DNA of 16,304 nucleotides from SW-9-67-25 sp964471665 (GTDB lineage Archaea; Halobacteriota; Halobacteria; Halobacteriales; Haloarculaceae), in assembly GCA_964471665.1 (NCBI GenBank), contig CAYYHG010000057.1, forward strand, positions 1 through 16,304. The letters run 5' to 3'. The notes beneath the pieces are model-generated. The model saw nothing but the letters and a program-made list of their open reading frames with translations, had not been told where the DNA came from and ran no database searches. Within the stretch, counting starts at the first letter, position 1. Each line of letters opens with the position of its first letter. Position numbers and translations under genes: made by a program. Of the stretch, positions 1 through 6,653 are shown one piece after another.

Positions 1-759
1 CCGGTCGTTGAGGCAGGCCACGTTGAGGTGGCCGTCGGCCGTCTCGAAGGTCTGGTAGGGCGCCAGCACTGGGTCCTTGGTGCCCATCCGCGACGGCTCT
101 TCTCCGGCGAACACGTTGCCGGCCTGCTTTGTCAGCCAGGGGAGCGTCGCGTCGAGCATCCCGAGTTCGACGTACTCTCCCTCGCCGGTCAGGGCCCGCC
201 GGTAGAGCGCGCCCACGACCCCGAAGGCCGCCCACATCGCCGTGATGAGGTCCGTCAGGGGGAGGCCGACCTTGACGGGGTCGCCGCCGGCCTCGCCGGT
301 GACGGACATGACGCCGCTCATCCCCTGGACGAGGAGGTCGTAGCCGGGCCGTTCGCTCCAGGGACCGGTCGTGCCGAACGCGGAGATGTCACAGTAGACG
401 AGCTCGTCGTTGCGCTCGCGCAGGTCGTCGTAGCCGACGCCGAGACGGTCGGCGGTGCCGGGCCGGAAGTTCTGGACGAAGACGTCGGCCGCCTCGACCA
501 GGTCGTAGAGGGCCGCCAGTCCGGCCTCGGTCTTGAGGTCGAGTTCGACGCTGCGCTTGTCGTAGTTGACCGTCCAGAAGTACGGCGACTCGCCGTCGAT
601 GAACGGCGGCCCAGAGTGGCGGATGTCGTCGCCGACACCCGGACGTTCGATCTTGATGACCTCGGCGCCCTGGTTGGCGAGCATCAGCGAACAGAACCCG
701 CCGGTGACGAACGTCGACAGGTCGACGACCGTTATCCCGTCGAGGAGTCGCTCTGTCAT
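1..759 (-). CDS. Family III CoA-transferase (CaiB/BaiF), 5' part only
   Basis: The first 253 residues of a CaiB/BaiF CoA-transferase are present; the reading frame is open to the left edge, so the C-terminal third of a usual ~380-410-residue protein is missing. These enzymes move CoA from an acyl-CoA to a free carboxylic acid. Family marks are the N-terminal LLDGITVVDLS segment, GAEVIKIERPGVGD (31-44), NYDKRSVELDLK (65-76), VFVQNFRPGTADRLG (93-107) and YDLLVQGMSG (140-149). Asp170 (in LPLTDL) aligns with the Asp nucleophile of formyl-CoA transferase. The ATG at 759 follows the stop of the upstream cyclase gene (820) by 60 bases on the same strand, so co-transcription is likely. The acid substrate cannot be told from sequence. 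In this setting it may activate an acid from ring cleavage, which is inference. Confidence 0.93.
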   Translation of the reverse strand, partial: MTERLLDGITVVDLSTFVTGGFCSLMLANQGAEVIKIERPGVGDDIRHSGPPFIDGESPYFWTVNYDKRSVELDLKTEAGLAALYDLVEAADVFVQNFRPGTADRLGVGYDDLRERNDELVYCDISAFGTTGPWSERPGYDLLVQGMSGVMSVTGEAGGDPVKVGLPLTDLITAMWAAFGVVGALYRRALTGEGEYVELGMLDATLPWLTKQAGNVFAGEEPSRMGTKDPVLAPYQTFETADGHLNVACLNDR

Positions 760-819
760 AGCGGGAGGTCGCGGAGCGACGAAAAGTATCTGTCGGTGCC
801 AGTCACCACTCCAGCCCGG

Positions 820-1584
820 CTACTCCTCTGTGAAGGCCACACAGCGGCAGACGCTGGACTCGCCGCCGCGGAACCGCCACGGGAAGGTCCCGATCTGGAC
901 GCGCTCGCCGAGCAACTCGGTGGGGACCTGCGCGTTCTCGACGTGGACGATCCCCTCGGGGAACAGTTCGGTGTGCATCAGCTGGTACCCCTCGGGCGGG
1001 AAAATCTCGTCCAGGTCGTCGACGCCGAGGTGGTCGGCGGCCTCCGTGGCCAGTTCCGGCCGCACGTCGCGGATGATGGTGTTCATCGGGTGGTCAGCGC
1101 TACCACAGTCGAGGATGAGGTAGTTGATGTCTTTCTCTCGACACCACTCCGCGAACTCGAGGTTCGGGCCGGGGTGTTTGCAGAAGAACCGGTGTGGGTC
1201 GGCCTCCTCGCGGTGCCAGGCGTACTTCTGGTAGCCCGTGTGCACGAACAGGATGTCGCCCTCGCGGACGTCGGCCGCGTCCTCGATCATGTCGCTGGTG
1301 TAGACGTCGTAGTCCCCGACGCGGTCGGAGATGTCCGCCACGACGGCGTCCCCGACGAGTTCCTCGAGGGGCATCGACTCGATGTCCCGCCCGCTGGCGA
1401 CGAAGTGTTTCTCGCCGTCGAGGTGGGTCCCCGTGTGGTTCATGAACTCGATTTTCTGCCCGTTGACCTTCTCGGTGTCCAGGCTCTTCTCGTACCACAC
1501 CTTCGGGTTGTCGTAGGTCGGCCACGCCGGCGTGTCCCCCGACCACGGCTGGGTCAGGTCGTACATCTCGTAATCGTCGAGCAT
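820..1584 (-). CDS. Cyclase-family metal-dependent hydrolase (kynurenine formamidase/isatin hydrolase-like)
   Basis: This 254-residue protein has the length and core motif of the cyclase superfamily, whose known members (KynB formamidase, isatin hydrolase) hydrolyse amides or lactams with Mn or Zn. The metal motif is NHTGTHLDGEKHF (49-61), giving His50, His54, Asp56 and His60. The usual form is HxGTHxDxPxH, so the Pro is replaced by Glu59. Further family-like blocks are ILFVHTGY (111-118), LILDCGSADHPMN (157-168) and HVENAQV near the C-terminus (214-220). The ATG at 1584 sits about 23 bases from a dyad that overlaps the expected TATA position. It lies between an IclR regulator and a CoA-transferase gene, all on the minus strand, so a role in opening a cyclic amide and passing the acid to the transferase is plausible. 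The substrate is unknown. Confidence 0.88.
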   Translation of the reverse strand: MLDDYEMYDLTQPWSGDTPAWPTYDNPKVWYEKSLDTEKVNGQKIEFMNHTGTHLDGEKHFVASGRDIESMPLEELVGDAVVADISDRVGDYDVYTSDMIEDAADVREGDILFVHTGYQKYAWHREEADPHRFFCKHPGPNLEFAEWCREKDINYLILDCGSADHPMNTIIRDVRPELATEAADHLGVDDLDEIFPPEGYQLMHTELFPEGIVHVENAQVPTELLGERVQIGTFPWRFRGGESSVCRCVAFTEE

Positions 1585-1930
1585 ACACCCGCAGTTCTGG
1601 CGACTGCCAAATCAAGGTTTGGATACGGACCGCACCCCGCCGCTACGGGAGTCCTCCGACCGCCACGCAGTGTCGGCCGACGCCGGCGGTGCGTTCTGTA
1701 TCGTGGGACACGTTCGGTTCGTACCGGTCACCAGTTTCGCCGATCCGCGAGCGTTCTGGCAGGTAGGACGACCCGTCGAGCCCGGCGGTGCCAGCTCTCG
1801 CCGGTGACCCGGCCGGACCGGCAAGATTACACCGATATGACTGTAACTCGGCCGGCACGTCGGGTCCAGTCGAGACCGTTCTGTGTGGCTGAACGACAGC
1901 CGACCGTTACGCCCGGACCCGCCGTCAGCG
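1585..1930. other. 346-base intergenic region between iclR-type gene and cyclase gene
   Basis: No convincing gene was found here. Short open frames on both strands lack acidic composition, a start signal and any recognisable motif. The left end must hold the cyclase promoter (read on the minus strand), and the right end the 3' end of the IclR transcript. The only structure I can support is the dyad at 1607-1622. Confidence 0.6.
1607..1622. promoter_or_regulatory. Dyad CCAAA-N6-TTTGG before the cyclase gene
   Basis: The arms CCAAA (1607-1611) and TTTGG (1618-1622) are a perfect inverted pair with a six-base spacer. The element ends 23 bases before the cyclase ATG at 1584, so it overlaps the place where a TATA box for a nearly leaderless mRNA would lie. 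The A/T-rich stretch read on the minus strand is AAACCTTGATTT. It could be an operator for the adjacent IclR-type regulator, whose family binds short palindromes, or simply part of the promoter. Confidence 0.35.
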
Positions 1931-2686
1931 TCAGGAGTACGTGAGGTTCAGTTCGACCACGCTGGCGGCGTCGGCAACCTTCGCGGGGAACTCCTCGCGA
2001 AAGCGGTCGTCGTGAACGCGACTCGACGGGCCGGCGAGGCTCACCGACCCGATGACTGCGTCGCCGTCGTGGATGGGGGCCGCGACGCTCCGAAGGCCGT
2101 CGAGGCGCTCCTGGTCGTCGAACGCGACGCCCGCGTCGGCGATGGTCTCCAGTTCCGCGAACAGGTCGGCGCGGTCTGTGAGAGTGTTGTCGGTCAGGGC
2201 CGGGAGGCCGCGCCGGTCGACGATCTCGTCGACGCGCGAGTCTGGCAGACCGGCGAGGATTGCTTTGCCCAGGGCCGCCCCGTGGAGATAGATCCGCTGG
2301 CCAGTGTAGCTGTCGATGTGGACGGATCCCTCGCCCTCGGCGCGGTGGAGGAACACCCCCAGACCGTGTTCCTCGACCAGCAGCGCCGAAATCTCGCCGG
2401 TCGCCTCGGCCAGTCGGTTCACCTCCCCGCGGGCGGCCTCGTAAACCGCGTGGTAGTCCCGGGCTTTCGCCCCCAGTTCGAGGAACCGACAGCCCAGCCG
2501 GTACTCTCCGCCCTCGTTGACCACGTACTCGCCGGCCTCGAGCGTCTTCAGGTGGTTGAAGACAGTGCTGCGCGGCATGTCGAGGTCGGCCGCCAGGGCC
2601 GTCACGCCCACCGTGTCCTGTCCGCGGAGCGCCTGGAGAATCGCGAGGGTCCGTTCGACCGCGTTGACCGGGACGTTGTCCGACAT
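1931..2686 (-). CDS. IclR-family transcriptional regulator
   Basis: The 251-residue product has the standard IclR layout. An N-terminal winged helix-turn-helix begins at NAVERTLAILQALRG and includes the recognition region ADLDMPRSTVFNHLKTLE. A C-terminal ligand-binding IclR effector domain follows, with marks such as GAALGKAILAGLP and RSVAAPIHDGDAVIGSVSLAGP. I chose the ATG at 2686 (MSDNVPVNAVERT) because it gives the usual length and lies 28 bases from a TATA-like element. An in-frame ATG at 2737 would add 17 poorly matching residues. IclR proteins commonly control neighbouring catabolic genes in response to an aromatic or cyclic metabolite. The neighbours on the same strand are a hydantoinase-like gene upstream and the cyclase and CoA-transferase genes downstream, which are the natural targets. 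Direct control is inference. Confidence 0.94.
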   Translation of the reverse strand: MSDNVPVNAVERTLAILQALRGQDTVGVTALAADLDMPRSTVFNHLKTLEAGEYVVNEGGEYRLGCRFLELGAKARDYHAVYEAARGEVNRLAEATGEISALLVEEHGLGVFLHRAEGEGSVHIDSYTGQRIYLHGAALGKAILAGLPDSRVDEIVDRRGLPALTDNTLTDRADLFAELETIADAGVAFDDQERLDGLRSVAAPIHDGDAVIGSVSLAGPSSRVHDDRFREEFPAKVADAASVVELNLTYS

Positions 2687-2709
2687 ACGTCGCCTGTGTG
2701 TGCCAGCGA

Positions 2710-2717
2710 CAAAACAG
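2710..2717 (-). promoter_or_regulatory. TATA-like element of the IclR gene
   Basis: On the minus strand CTGTTTTG is an A/T-rich island centred about 28 bases before the ATG at 2686 in otherwise G/C-rich DNA. The spacing fits a leaderless or nearly leaderless haloarchaeal transcript. Sequence match only. Confidence 0.4.
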
Positions 2718-2775
2718 TTTCCCACATCGCGGGACACGCTCCGCCTCCGACGAGTGTGTCACCGGTTGTCAAGCG

Positions 2776-2793
2776 CTGCGTCCCACGACGCAG
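2776..2793. other. Perfect 7-bp stem, 4-base loop hairpin
   Basis: CTGCGTC (2776-2782) and GACGCAG (2787-2793) form a perfect hairpin with loop CCAC. A second pair, CGAGTGT (2751-2757) and ACACTCG (2795-2801), brackets it. It lies between the hydantoinase-like gene end (2928) and the IclR start (2686). No T-run follows, so it is not a classic terminator. It may be an operator or a transcript 3'-end structure. Confidence 0.4.
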
Positions 2794-2927
2794 GACACTC
2801 GGACAGTCGAGAGGCGGCGGCCAGACACCACCACCCGGCCCGGGCACGAGGCCGCTGGCAACAGGAGTCTGGCCCCCGGCAGTGTGGCGTCGCTTGCTCC
2901 GTGGGGCTTCGAAAAGCGGGGACGTGG

Positions 2928-4349
2928 CTACTCCGCCGGGACGCCGTCGTCGTACCGCGGGAGGTAGTCTCGGCCGCCCTTCTCGACCTCGAGGTGGCCC
3001 TCCTCGACGACGACTTCGCCGCCGACGATGGTGTGGGTCGGCAGGCCGGTCAGTTCGTCGCCGTGGAAAGTCGAGTAGCGCGGTTCCATCGTGTGGTAGA
3101 AGTCGTCGTCGACGACCGCCGACTTCCCGAGGTCCACGACGACCATGTCGGCGTCGGCACCCTCGACGAGCGCGCCCTTGCGGGGGTAGAGCCCCCAGCG
3201 TTTCGCGTTGTTCTCGGCGCAGACCTCGACGAGTCGCTCCATCGAGATCCGGTCCTCGTTTACCCCCTCGCTCATCATGGCCGGCAGGAAGTACTCGATG
3301 CCGTTGTTGTCGCCGGGGATGGCCGCCCACATGTCGCCGTACTTGCCCGCTTCTTTCTCCTTGAACGGTTTCTTGTGGGGACAGTGGTCCGTGCCGGCGT
3401 AGTCGACGACGCCCTCGCGGAGCCCCTGCCAGAGTTTGTCGACGCTGTCCTGTTCGCGCAACGGCGGGGAGATCTTGCCCCAGACACCCAGGTCCTCGTC
3501 GTTGGTGTGTGCGAGGAACGCGGGCAGCGTCTCGGCGCTGATGTCGACCCCCTGCTGTTGGTAGCGCCGGCAGATGTCGACCCCCTCGCCGGTGCTCATG
3601 TGGACGATGTACGAGGTGGAGTCGGTGAACTCGGTGAGCTTGGCGATGGACTCGATCTGCATCGCCTCGGTGATGTTGGGCGAAGCCTCGGTCCAGGCCT
3701 GCAGGTCGTTGCGTCCCTCCTCCTCGAGGTCCTGGCGCAGCTCGTAGGCGAGGTCCTCGTTCTCTGCGTGGAACATCACCACGCCGCCGTCGATGTCCGC
3801 GACCTCCTCGAGCAGTCGGTAGACCCGTCCCGCGTCGGAGTGTTCGATCCCCAGCTCCGGCGAGGCGTGCTTGTACCAGTTGTAGAATATCTTGAACGAC
3901 CGGACGCCCGCCCCGGCCAGGGCGCCGACCTCGTCGAAGTGTGGTTGCTTGTGGATGATGGCGTGGTAGGCAAAGTCGATGTAGGAGTTCTCCTCTCCCG
4001 TCTCGACGAAGTAGTCCATGTCGGGGACGTAGGGGTCGGGCTGGAGGAGGAAGTTCACGACGGTGGTGACCCCGCCGTGGACGGCGCCACGCGTCTCGGT
4101 CTCGAAGTCGTGGGCCAGCCCCTCGTGGTAGTCGAACTCGTAGCGGGAGAGCCCCCAGTGGACGTGCGGGTCGATGAAGCCGGGAACGAGGAAGTTGCCC
4201 TCGGCGTCGATTGTTCGCTCTGCGTCCGGGAGCGACCGGTCGGAACCGACCGCGACAATCTCGCCGTCGTCGGCCGCGACGCCGCCGACGAGTGTCCGGC
4301 TGGGGGTAACGACGCGTGCGTTGACCACGCGGAGGTCTACCGTAGTCAT
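2928..4349 (-). CDS. Dihydropyrimidinase/hydantoinase-type cyclic amidohydrolase
   Basis: This 473-residue protein has the D-hydantoinase/dihydropyrimidinase fold and a complete binuclear metal site. His62 and His64 are in DPHVHW, Lys153 in SFKIFY is the carboxylated bridging lysine, His194 is in MFHAEN, His250 in VHMSTG, and Asp321 in GTDHCPH. These positions lie within about ten residues of those in bacterial hydantoinases. The C-terminal GALVEGADADMVVVDL and THTIVGGEVVVEEG blocks are the usual beta-sandwich return. The family hydrolyses cyclic ureides: dihydrouracil, dihydrothymine, hydantoins, and allantoin in a sister group. HAEN and the SPPLRE...TDHCP layout favour dihydropyrimidinase/hydantoinase over allantoinase, but sequence does not settle the substrate. 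Nearby cytosine deaminase and nucleobase carriers support a pyrimidine ring-opening role. No dihydropyrimidine dehydrogenase or ureidopropionase is visible. Confidence 0.92.
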   Translation of the reverse strand: MTTVDLRVVNARVVTPSRTLVGGVAADDGEIVAVGSDRSLPDAERTIDAEGNFLVPGFIDPHVHWGLSRYEFDYHEGLAHDFETETRGAVHGGVTTVVNFLLQPDPYVPDMDYFVETGEENSYIDFAYHAIIHKQPHFDEVGALAGAGVRSFKIFYNWYKHASPELGIEHSDAGRVYRLLEEVADIDGGVVMFHAENEDLAYELRQDLEEEGRNDLQAWTEASPNITEAMQIESIAKLTEFTDSTSYIVHMSTGEGVDICRRYQQQGVDISAETLPAFLAHTNDEDLGVWGKISPPLREQDSVDKLWQGLREGVVDYAGTDHCPHKKPFKEKEAGKYGDMWAAIPGDNNGIEYFLPAMMSEGVNEDRISMERLVEVCAENNAKRWGLYPRKGALVEGADADMVVVDLGKSAVVDDDFYHTMEPRYSTFHGDELTGLPTHTIVGGEVVVEEGHLEVEKGGRDYLPRYDDGVPAE

Positions 4350-4377
4350 TGTCAGGCTGGTAGATTGGGCGCGGGAA

Positions 4378-4383
4378 CTTAAC
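4378..4383 (-). promoter_or_regulatory. TATA-like element of the hydantoinase-type gene
   Basis: Read on the minus strand, GTTAAG inside AAGAGTTAAGTTCCCG is centred about 31 bases before the ATG at 4349. This would place transcription start a few bases before the start codon. Sequence match only. Confidence 0.4.
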
Positions 4384-4475
4384 TCTTCTCTCGGGCAGAA
4401 CGGCGCTCAGTACCACCGCGGTGACGCCGCCGGCGGTGAGTCCAGAGGTGGCGAGGATCCGGACGCCTGGTACTG

Positions 4476-4892
4476 TCACTGTACTTCGAGACCCGTCACC
4501 TCCGCGAGCCGTTCGTGACACTCGCCGGGTTCGACCGGATTGACCGCCAGCGGCTTGGGGCGGCCCTCGACGTGGATGAGCAGTTCGTACCGACTCCTGT
4601 AGGTTCGTACGAAACTCCAGACCCCGATGGCGCCGAAGACGATTCCAACCTGGGTGTTCCGGGTGGCTGCGACGAACGTGCCGACCGCAACCAGAACGAC
4701 GCTCATGACGGCCAGGTCCCACTCCAGGGTCCTGAGCGAGAGCTGCGTGACGTTCGCGTACCTGATCTTGACCCGCTCGTCGTCGCGCTGGACGAAGATG
4801 GCGTCGTCGCCGTAGCCGATCCAGCCGCCGTCCCGGAGTGCCATCCGCGTGAGCGTGACTTCTCCGGCCTCGTCGGCCTCACTCCGGTCCAT
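4476..4892 (-). CDS. Small two-helix membrane protein of unknown function
   Basis: I do not recognise this 138-residue protein with confidence. Residues 11-56 form a soluble, strand-rich, charged part (VTLTRMALRDGGWIGYGDD...VKIRYANVTQLSL). Two hydrophobic segments at about 60-76 and 81-96 are separated by a short turn. A second strand-rich part, YELLIHVEGRPKPLAVNP, and a short helix complete the chain. That pattern resembles a PH-like domain split by a membrane hairpin, with both ends in the cytoplasm; this is an inference. The ATG at 4892 (MDRSEADEAG) is preferred. An in-frame ATG at 5009 would overlap the permease gene and add an unlikely N-terminus. It starts 79 bases after the NCS2 permease stop and has no clear TATA box, so it may be read through from the permease. 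Confidence 0.72.
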   Translation of the reverse strand: MDRSEADEAGEVTLTRMALRDGGWIGYGDDAIFVQRDDERVKIRYANVTQLSLRTLEWDLAVMSVVLVAVGTFVAATRNTQVGIVFGAIGVWSFVRTYRSRYELLIHVEGRPKPLAVNPVEPGECHERLAEVTGLEVQ

Positions 4893-4971
4893 GTGTCGGC
4901 GACGCCCAGTGGTCACCTGGAGGTTGCGGGCGGTGGTCGCGACGTCCCGCAGAGACTGGTGTGAGTCACTA

Positions 4972-6510
4972 TCAGTCGTCCGCGACGTCGGCACCACCGG
5001 AGTCGTCACCGGAGATGAGGCGCTCGTGGAACGGCGTGAACGCGTCTTCGTCTTCGGTGATCTCCTCCCAGGCGGTCAGGCCGCGTTCGTCCCGGGTCCC
5101 GGGAATCGTGTTGTCGAGGATGAACGCGGCGAGGCCGCCGACCGCTATCTCGGTACCCATGACGATGCCGATCGTGTCCGCCACCGCGGTGATACCGAGC
5201 ACCGACCCGAGGACCGGAACCTGCGAGAGTCCCGCCTCCAGGGTCGTCTCCGCCGCCTGGACGTTCGAGATGTACTGTGGGATCGACAGCCCCGCGAACA
5301 GGCCGAACCCGAGGACGAAGACGTTCCGGTTCTGGTTCAGATCGGCGTGCTGGAGCTGGGAGAGCCCCACGCCGACGATCTGTGCGAACATCGCGAGGAA
5401 GAGCCCCCCGACGATCGCGTTGGGGATCGTCGTCACGAACGCCCCGAAGTAGCCGACGAAGCCGACCAGGATCATCACGACGGCGCCGACCTGGACGACG
5501 TACCGGGAGGCGACCCGCGTGATCCCGATGGCGCCGATGTTCTCGGTGTAGGAGGTCGATCCGTTCCCGGTGCCCATGACGCCGGCGAAGACGTTTCCGA
5601 GCCCCTCCATGCCCAGCCCGTGGTTGACCCGCTTGGAGTTGGGCGCCCCCTCGCCGGCCATCCGCGCGACCGAGTGGTAGTCTCCGAAGCTCTCGATCAC
5701 CGACGCGAGCATGCCGGCGATCATCCCCGCTGCGAACGCCGGGGTGAAAAGCGGCGGTCCCCACTGGAACGGGGTGATGACACGGACCGGCGGCGCGCTC
5801 GCGATCTGTCCGAGGCTCACCAGATTCGCGACGCCCGCCACCGACAGGAGTACCGCCACCAGGTACGCCGCTCCCAGGCCCAGCAACACCGGAAACAGTT
5901 TGAATACCCTGGAGTAGCTGTCGACGTACTGGGAGAACAACACGATGAGGACCAGCGTCAGCCCGACCAGATACCAGTTGTTCGACGCGCTGGTGATCTG
6001 CGGGACCCCGATCAGCGCGAGTCCGATCAACGTGATGACGACTGCAATCACGAGCGGACCCATGTACCGCTTGAGGTACCCGAAGACGCCGAGATAGCCG
6101 ATCAGTACCTCGATCCCACCCGCGATGATGATCGCACCCTGCAACTCGCGGATCATCACCGTCGGCGCGGCGTCGCTGGCCGCGAGGACGCCGATGATCG
6201 CCAGCGCCGGCCCCAGCATCGAGAACGTACCGCCCTGGACAATCGGATACCGGTTGCCGATGGTCGTCTGAGCGAGGGTCGCGACCCCCGACACCACGAA
6301 GAACGTGGCGACGAGCTGTGCCGTCTGCGAGGCGTTGAACCCGATTGCGCCAGCCAGCACGAGCGGGATGGCGATTGTCGACCCGACCATCGTGAGCCAG
6401 TGCTGGACGCCCAGCAGTACTGACTCGCCCAGCGGCGGTTTGTCTTCGACACCGTACTCGACCATACTCTCCCCGCCGTCCGTCGCAACTTCGCGGTCAC
6501 CGTCTGCCAT
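4972..6510 (-). CDS. NCS2-family nucleobase permease (uracil/xanthine type)
   Basis: This 512-residue integral membrane protein has the NCS2/NAT features expected of a 14-helix nucleobase:cation symporter. Gln36-His37 lie in the first helix (LLGVQHWLTM). Glu273 lies in VIESFGDYH, equivalent to the substrate-binding Glu of TM8. The NAT signature is TSYTENIGAIGITRVASR (319-336), with Glu323 at the variable first position. Glu is found there in uracil carriers such as UraA, and Gln in xanthine/urate carriers. The surrounding text (ESFGDY, GTGNGSTS) is closer to the SVCT/UapA branch, so the substrate is uncertain; uracil, thymine or xanthine are all possible. The N-terminal 24 residues and the acidic C-terminus are cytoplasmic tails. 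The ATG at 6510 has a Shine-Dalgarno-like GGAGGGG five bases upstream, unlike most genes here. Confidence 0.93.
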   Translation of the reverse strand: MADGDREVATDGGESMVEYGVEDKPPLGESVLLGVQHWLTMVGSTIAIPLVLAGAIGFNASQTAQLVATFFVVSGVATLAQTTIGNRYPIVQGGTFSMLGPALAIIGVLAASDAAPTVMIRELQGAIIIAGGIEVLIGYLGVFGYLKRYMGPLVIAVVITLIGLALIGVPQITSASNNWYLVGLTLVLIVLFSQYVDSYSRVFKLFPVLLGLGAAYLVAVLLSVAGVANLVSLGQIASAPPVRVITPFQWGPPLFTPAFAAGMIAGMLASVIESFGDYHSVARMAGEGAPNSKRVNHGLGMEGLGNVFAGVMGTGNGSTSYTENIGAIGITRVASRYVVQVGAVVMILVGFVGYFGAFVTTIPNAIVGGLFLAMFAQIVGVGLSQLQHADLNQNRNVFVLGFGLFAGLSIPQYISNVQAAETTLEAGLSQVPVLGSVLGITAVADTIGIVMGTEIAVGGLAAFILDNTIPGTRDERGLTAWEEITEDEDAFTPFHERLISGDDSGGADVADD

Positions 6511-6515
6511 CGATG

Positions 6516-6522
6516 CCCCTCC
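6516..6522 (-). promoter_or_regulatory. Shine-Dalgarno site of the NCS2 permease
   Basis: GGAGGGG read on the minus strand ends five bases before the ATG at 6510. It fixes that start over the in-frame ATG 15 codons downstream. It also marks this mRNA as leadered, in contrast to the neighbouring genes. Confidence 0.6.
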
Positions 6523-6585
6523 GACTGTCTTTGGTATCGCGTCTCACGGCTTTCTACCCTCAGTATCCATATCTGTGATGAGGAA

Positions 6586-6591
6586 CATAAA
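6586..6591 (-). promoter_or_regulatory. TATA box of the NCS2 permease
   Basis: TTTATG within CCTTTATGTTCC on the minus strand is the best TATA-like hexamer in the 143-base gap between codA and the permease. It predicts transcription start near 6563 and a 5' leader of about 50 bases, agreeing with the Shine-Dalgarno site. Confidence 0.5.
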
Positions 6592-6653
6592 GGTAGTGAT
6601 TGGTACAAGTATGCACGTGGGACCGGAACCGCTCGTGATCACCAACGGCGTCG

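Noticed and set aside
1619..1858. Small open frames on both strands between the IclR and cyclase genes
   Set aside because: No ribosome site, promoter, acidic bias or recognisable motif; three overlap one another on opposite strands.
28..1944. Very long plus-strand open frame (638 residues)
   Set aside because: It lies antisense to the CoA-transferase and cyclase genes, crosses the intergenic gap without change, and has no recognisable domain. Such frames are common opposite haloarchaeal genes because G/C-rich third positions remove stops.
4232..4251. Inverted repeat around CGGTCGGAACCGACCG
   Set aside because: It lies inside the coding region of the hydantoinase-type gene, and codon bias explains the G/C-rich symmetry. 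No regulatory role is supported.
2517..4382. Plus-strand open frame of 621 residues opposite the hydantoinase gene
   Set aside because: It is antisense to a well-supported gene, has Val/Asp repeats typical of reversed codons, and no family motif.
2602..4722. Minus-strand open frame of 706 residues, Arg/Gly-rich
   Set aside because: It is a shifted frame across the hydantoinase-type gene. The composition is strongly basic, opposite to the acidic proteins expected here, and the true frame has all metal ligands.
4849..6423. Plus-strand open frame of 524 residues opposite the NCS2 permease
   Set aside because: Its Arg/Asp/Glu-rich text is the reverse reading of hydrophobic codons; the opposite strand encodes a clear permease.
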